24,558 nt of DNA from Terfezia claveryi (Eukaryota; Ascomycota; Pezizomycetes; Pezizales; Pezizaceae), in assembly GCA_015179025.1 (NCBI GenBank), contig WHUX01000466.1, positions 1 through 24,558 on the forward strand, read 5' to 3'. The position numbers were made by a program, and so were the translations under genes. This document shows positions 19,550 to 24,558 of this stretch, in pieces (position 1 is the stretch's first letter; every line of letters starts with the position of its first letter). The notes under the pieces are model-generated. The model saw only the letters and a program-made list of their open reading frames with translations. It made no database searches and had not been told where the DNA came from.

Positions 19550-20461
19550 ATAGAACTACATTTTCAGACCGGCTTACCCTCCGTCATATACGGAAAAGAT
19601 ATATGGTTACTTTCTTCCTCCTTTGTAGTTTTCTGACTGGGATTCCTCAACTACATAGCCAGATTAATCTCTATGGGGATTGCTTACTGTGTACGGATAT
19701 GTTACTGTATATATTTTCTAGACTAAACTTTCCTATCGTAATTTATTTCACAATATCTTTCGAACAACCTCTTGCAACTTCTAACCTATACCCTTTAAAC
19801 AGAATTGTATATTTAATATTCTTTTTTTTTTCTACTATATTCCTCTTGGTGTCATCTTAGGCTTACATCGTTTGTTTATAGCAGTGCCTTCTCACTACTG
19901 GTACCTAGATTAAAGAACATGGGAATGCTGATCAATATCAGCATTCGCAACACACTTGAGTGGAGTTAGTTATGCCACCACAAGTCTCTTTAAAGGGATT
20001 GTAGCTCCCGAGGAAGAGCGTCGTCTACAGTGCCAATGATTGTAAATATTGACCTCAGGGGAACCCAGCAAACTATAGTGTGGGAAATTAGGATATCAAT
20101 TTAAAGGGACGACAGTGGCAGCCCGAATGTTGTAGACATGACAGTTCCCACCTCCTGACTTCTTAGTGGTGGTATTTCTTGGGTCGGGAATCAATATGTA
20201 TTTTCGGTACATAGGACGTCTGATGCGTTAGAGAATTATGTATACAGTGCCACCTCTCTGCCCACCATGAAGCTTACCCACCTCCAACGAGACCTTTGCA
20301 ATTCTTTGCGGGCTTTATGGATCCTCAATCCCTCGCCTCCTCAGAGCTGTAGGAGGGTCCGCCCAATTCCTGCGGTGTACAAGTACTGGTGGTGAGTGGG
20401 AGCATATCGAATCTGTACAGGTGCTGTCTCGTATATGTAGATATAACATATGCATCTTATG

Positions 20462-20468
20462 TCTTTTT

Positions 20469-20500
<32 letters not shown>

Positions 20501-20536
20501 TTTTCCTTTCTTCCTTTTCATTTTCTTTTCTTTTTC
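20462..20536 (+). repeat. T-rich microsatellite
   Basis: A long T run followed by TTTTTC units and TTTCC variants. It reads as Lys-rich nonsense on the minus strand. Confidence 0.8.
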
Positions 20537-20754
20537 CATGATTTTTCCAAACTTGTGCCTGGAGATACATTACTTTTATGTATCATATATATGAACATCA
20601 CGTGCCCTCTGCCCTTCCGAAAATCTTAACTGCCAGGAAATTTTGTTTGTTTTATTTATATTATTGACCGGCTCTCCACCAACTGACCTGACTGCAGCAA
20701 TCCTCCCAACACAGTACGGAGTACATACATAAATCCAACCCCACCCCAAGAAAA

Positions 20755-21959
20755 ATGTTCCGCACAGTGACGGCCGGCGGCCGAGCCTTCATGAGGCCTG
20801 GGATGCTGTCGCTCCTAGGACCGGTACCCGCGACGGCGGCGGCGGCGGCTGCGGGGGCCAGGAGGACTCTATTCGGGAATAGTGCTGCTGCTGCACAGGC
20901 AAAGAAGAAGAAGAAGAAGAAGAAGCAGTGGGCCCAGGACCAAAGAGCTTTAAATCCGCGGCAGCTCGGTTGGCGCTGGCGATTGGGGGAACGTATTATT
21001 ACCTGACGAGTAGTGTGTTTGCGGAAGAGAATACATGTAAACCTTACTACGAACTTTGCTGGTGGGGAGGTTACTTGAAGGCTGATTTCTTGGATATTTA
21101 GATTCTAAACATGTTCCTTCGCCTGCTGTCGTCGGATCAGGAGACGGCAATGATGGCGAGGATGATGGAGATGGAAATACTACATACGCCCGCCTCGGCG
21201 ATATCCGCCTCACTAAAGACAGTAACCTACTTACTGGCTCCGAAGGACTTACAACCACCAAAGTGAAGGAAACGTCTCACCCGATTCGCAGGCCGCTGGC
21301 GACGTATCCGTACCCGGAGCCACAACTACCGCGCCCTCGGAATTAGAAGAGGAAGCGGACCAGCAAGGGCATTCAACCCCGAGACGGGAGAGATCAACTG
21401 GACTGTCCGTGCCTGGGGGGCATGGCTCATGGCCGTGTGGCGAGGAGTTTCGGAATGCCTTTAGCTGCTTTGTCTACTCGACGGCGGAACCGAAGGGCGT
21501 GGATTGTTTGAGAAGTTTAAGGGCATGCAGGATTGTTTTAAGAAGGTGGGTTTTTTCCCTCCCAAAGTAGTGTGGGATTGTGTGGATTGTGTGTTGCTAA
21601 TTGGATGGTAGTACCCGGAACATTATGGTGCGGAGTTGGAGCTGGAGGAGGGGGGAGAGGATGAGATTGCGGCTGCGACTGCGGGAGCGGAGATTCCACA
21701 ACGACTACAACCCCAAGCGACCTACAGCCCGCAGCCCCACTCACCCCCACCACTGGTCAAAGCGAAGAGGAAGTGCACGCCGCCACCACAGAAGCAAAGA
21801 AAAACTTAGACCAGAGCATCCCAGACTCGAGGAGGGAGAAATCAAACATAGAGAGGAGAAGAAAGAGGAGCAGGACCCAGACTCGAGGAGGAAAAATCAA
21901 ACAAGGAGGACAAGGAGAGGGAGGAGCGGGAGTTACCACAACCTACTGTGGCGAAGTGA
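20755..21959 (+). pseudogene. MIA40: MIA40 (mitochondrial intermembrane space import oxidoreductase), frame-broken as sequenced
   Basis: ATG 20755 opens an Arg/Ala-rich presequence (MFRTVTAGGRAFMRPG). A membrane segment AARLALAIGGTYYYLTSSVF (about 20970-21020) and FAEEN follow. Then come a GTAAAC...TTTAG intron (21037-21101) and a low-complexity acidic region with ELEEEADQQG. The signature core follows: INW (21391-21400), CPC (21404-21412), CLGGMAHG, FRNAFSCFVYSTAEPKGVDC and GMQDCFKK, which is the redox CPC plus twin CX9C of MIA40. A second intron (21546-21611, with CTAAT before the acceptor) leads to YPEHYGAELELEE. The charged tail may end at TGA 21959. MIA40 oxidises small cysteine proteins entering the intermembrane space, with Erv1 as electron acceptor. 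The frame must shift at about seven or more places, each equivalent to one lost base. An essential gene is unlikely to be dead, so sequence error or an intact second copy should be considered. Confidence 0.82.
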
Positions 21960-22135
21960 GGGACTTGGCTTGAATTTGAAAAAATTGACGTGATGTCATG
22001 TGGTGTGGAGATCCTAAAGTGTAATATAATAAGTTACTATGAATTCCCTTTTTTTGTACTTTTTCTTTCTCGTTTTCTGGCTGCATTGTGTGTATATATA
22101 TATACTGTACCGTACTTCTTACTGCTCTCTCTCTC

Positions 22136-22166
<31 letters not shown>

Positions 22167-23020
22167 GTCTCTGCAATGCATTTTTGCATTTTTTTTTTTT
22201 TTTTTGATTTTGGGGGGAAAGGCGGTGTGTAGTGATACATAAATTCTACTCTCACCCGGCGGGGAAGTTGGGGGGGGGGAAAGAGGGGGGGCGAAGGGGG
22301 TGCTGGAAGATATAAATCTAGAATACATAGTCAAGGAAATTCATTGCTGATATAGCAATAACCGCAAATTACCCTCAACTCCTCTCCCCCCCTTCCCTCC
22401 ACCACCCCCCCCCCCCCCAACCTTAGAAATTCCGGACCCCCAAACTAATAGTAGGCTGGCGTCAGAGCTCCTACACCAAAACGAATAACATCCCACCAGC
22501 TCCACGTACCCCCACCCCCCTCCCAAAGCAACATCCTCCGCTCCCCCCCCCCCCCCCCCCCAGACTTTCACAATTTAAAAAAGAGGAATTTGGACACCCG
22601 GGGGAGGAAGGCTAGTAGGGCGGATTGGGGAGGGCGGGGGTGATAAGGCCGTATCCGATAGAATTCATTTGTGCGAAGGACAGGTTTTTGGGGAGGAAGG
22701 TGATTGCATTGGGTAACTGGGCTTTTTTTTTCTTTTTTTTCTTTTGATATATGAGAATTTTATAAGGTACAAAGACATTATATTACTGTACAGTGTCTCC
22801 TCAATTATCTTGAATTAAGTAGTGCATACGTATAAACTTGCTTCTTTTTTTTTTTCTCTCTCTCTCTCCCCCCCCTCTATAGACATGTACGGAGTATAGC
22901 TCTAAAATTGTAACAACTCTACTAGGTAACCCATTATCAAACCCATTAAATGCTTACATTTGGATTTGGCATCAGATCCCCATGGACAATATGCAGTATA
23001 GCGCCTCTTCTCCCTTTAAT
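21960..23020. other. Intergenic region rich in simple repeats
   Basis: A (CT)n/(CTGT)n tract (about 22122-22172), T runs (22191-22205, 22723-22741, 22843-22854), G runs (22269-22278) and two long C runs (about 22405-22418 and 22542-22561). No gene was recognised. Open frames here are low-complexity. Confidence 0.6.
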
Positions 23021-24494
23021 TCACGCACTACCTTTTCTTTCCCCACACTTTCTTCTTCCTCCTCCAATCCCTCCTCCCCTCCCCCACAGTCCATCTGGTG
23101 CTGTCCTCGGCTTCGCTTCTATATCCACATTCCCAACCTGCTGCAGCCCATTTCTCTTCCACCACTCATTACTCTCAATCTTACTAACCTTCCCTCTCGC
23201 CAGCTCCAACTCACGTTGCAGGCCGTCATATCTTCATTCTCATGTTCTTGACCACCACTACTACCCATCTTTTCTGCGAGATGGACTGACCACCTCTTTC
23301 CTGTCAGACCTAGGTGCTGGGGGCTTTGTACGAAGATCCACGTGCCCCCAGACGCTGTCTTCAGGGGATCTAAAAAGTCCTGTTTTTATTGCCCAGTTCT
23401 CAAAGGAGTTTTCTGCTGGTCTAGGATGGCTGGGAATTTGAGACAGCGCGAGGAGAAAGAGGGCCGCTGACGGCGCTGGGTCGGAGTGTGGTGGGAGGGA
23501 GGAAGATTTAGCGAATTGTGGCGGGAAAACATCTGTCGCAAGGAATGGTGGGCGTGAAGAAATCAAGGTGTTTCTTCCAGTTCTCCGCCTCCGTAATGTA
23601 AATTCCGTGGTTGGGACGTCTTGAAAGACGCCACTAAACGACTCCGCTTCAAACTCCCTAGCTCGGTTATTCTGCATGGTGTTGCTATTCATGGCCCCTC
23701 TTTCGCGCTCCATATGTTTATTCTCCATTTGTAATTTCTTGGAGGTGTTTGTTATTTCATCCTCTTCCTGCTTGTGCTCGGCTATGGATGCAGAAATTCC
23801 TTCATTCTCCACAGACTTGACATCCATATTTTCAGCATGCCTCTCTACATTAGTGATTGTTGAAACCTTTGACTCCCACTTCAATGGGAGATGCTCTCTA
23901 CCCGCCCTTGCCACCTCATTGAACTCTTCATGGATCGGTCTCTTTAATTCCACTGGCTCAGCTTTTACCTTTGGTAGCCCCGCAACCTCACTTTTATCCT
24001 CAACAACGGTTGCTACGGGCTGCATCATGAACCTACCTCGTGGCTTCTCAAAAAGTACATCTAGTGCCTTCTCAAGTCCAGGTGCAATATCTATCGGCTC
24101 TGCCTCTACCAGTGGCTCCGGCTCCATCGTGCCCATAAGTGCCTCCTGGACCCAATTTTCTTTCCTTTCCGACATCCTCGCTCTTTCTGGCTTCCTATCC
24201 TTATGCTGCGATATTGGAGTACTATAATACTTCTTTCCCGGGTTTTTCAACCGCCATAACTTCTGCCCCATGTACCCTCTAAATCTTCCTAATCCAGGTG
24301 GGCTAATCTCTCCTCCTACAACCATTTCCTCCCACTGACTCCATCGTCCCCATTTTTCTGGCTCTTCCTCATTTATATCTCCCTTCCTTGTTTTGCTGTC
24401 GTCCTCCTTCTCCTTCACTGCGTCAAGCCCCCACCTCGCCTTCCCAATATGCCTTCGTAGTGCAGCTCGAAAGAAGAAATTAAACGAATTAAAC
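23021..24494 (-). CDS. Unrecognised charged protein, 3' part, running off the right edge; 3' end frame-broken
   Basis: The main frame is open on the minus strand from about 24517 to 23261. A likely splice acceptor (TCTTAG, exon from 24494) is followed by FFFRAALRRHIGKARWGLDA. That gives over 400 residues and no ATG, so upstream exons lie outside the window. The protein is hydrophilic and rich in Glu, Lys, Arg and Pro. Near the start is a Trp-rich segment (EKWGRWSQWEEMVVGGE, PPGLGRFRGYMGQKLWRLKNP), then long low-complexity stretches. After the stop at 23261, convincing coding character continues in other frames: SSGGQEHENED, then YDGLQRELELARGKVSKIES (coiled-coil-like) to a stop at 23021. The frame therefore breaks near 23263 and near 23230. 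I do not recognise the family. The absence of a start and the frame breaks make the exact extent uncertain. Confidence 0.6.
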
Positions 24495-24558
24495 CTAAGA
24501 TGCCTTAAGTGATAATATTAAATCAGGCGGCCCTCGAAGAATGGACTGTGCGACTGTG

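Larger units (their letters stand above)
18960..20754. other. Intergenic region with small palindromic insertions
   Basis: This lies between the divergent starts of RRP41 and MIA40. It holds the 50-bp palindrome and its derivative (listed separately), a 10-bp-arm hairpin at 19923-19946, a T-rich microsatellite at about 20462-20536 (TTTTTC units) and the MIA40 promoter. A 132-codon open frame (19462-19860) starts at TTG, has no recognised domain and is not called a gene. Confidence 0.55.

Noticed and set aside
19462..19860. Plus-strand open frame of 132 codons between RRP41 and MIA40
   Set aside because: It begins at TTG, ends in poly-Phe from a T run and has no recognised domain. It also covers the palindrome remnant at 19518-19549.
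21990..22255. Overlapping open frames on both strands after MIA40
   Set aside because: They translate CT/GA microsatellite and T-run sequence and show no domain.

Overview
The window looks like nuclear DNA of a filamentous ascomycete fungus. The introns are short (about 64-81 nt) with GT...AG ends, the proteins are fungal in type, CT-rich tracts flank genes, and a gene-sparse AT-rich transposon compartment sits beside a compact gene compartment. A truffle- or morel-like Pezizomycete would fit, but the sequence does not fix the genus.

Left third (1 to about 9430): three transposable elements nested in each other. The oldest is a decayed PIF/Harbinger-like (DDE_Tnp_4) transposase on the minus strand (8101-9421). 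A minus-strand Ty3/gypsy chromovirus (1-8100; chromodomain after the integrase) is inserted into it. It has LTRs built from 61-bp hairpin repeats, a gag with a CCHC knuckle, and a pol broken by many stops and frameshifts. The chromovirus gag is in turn split by a 2556-bp foldback element (4438-6993). That element has about 24-bp terminal inverted repeats, subterminal GACGC-rich arrays, two near-identical inverted arms of about 0.8 kb that each carry a 12-bp satellite, and a (TA)n-rich repeated loop. It encodes no recognisable protein and is the best candidate here for something undescribed. From 9430 to about 11000 the DNA is very AT-rich and has no recognisable gene.

Right half (about 11800-24558): gene compartment. 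In order: a frame-broken NSRP1/DUF2040 splicing-factor homologue (minus), head-to-head with mitochondrial translation initiation factor IF-3 (plus); a Golgi-type GT31 glycosyltransferase (minus, two exons); the exosome ring subunit RRP41/SKI6 (minus, four exons, including an exon that is only the ATG and an in-frame 66-nt intron); a frame-broken MIA40 (plus; CPC and twin-CX9C signature readable across frames); and the 3' part of an unrecognised charged protein (minus) that runs off the right edge. IF-3 and MIA40 both serve mitochondria, but nothing suggests a cluster. These look like independent housekeeping genes.

Two small-scale signals stand out. A perfect 50-bp palindrome with 9-bp target duplications (19082-19149) has a 14-bp derivative nearby, also with 9-bp duplications (19518-19549). 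In MIA40 nearly every frame break behaves like a one-base loss, most readily in a homopolymer. That may reflect sequencing or assembly error rather than gene decay.
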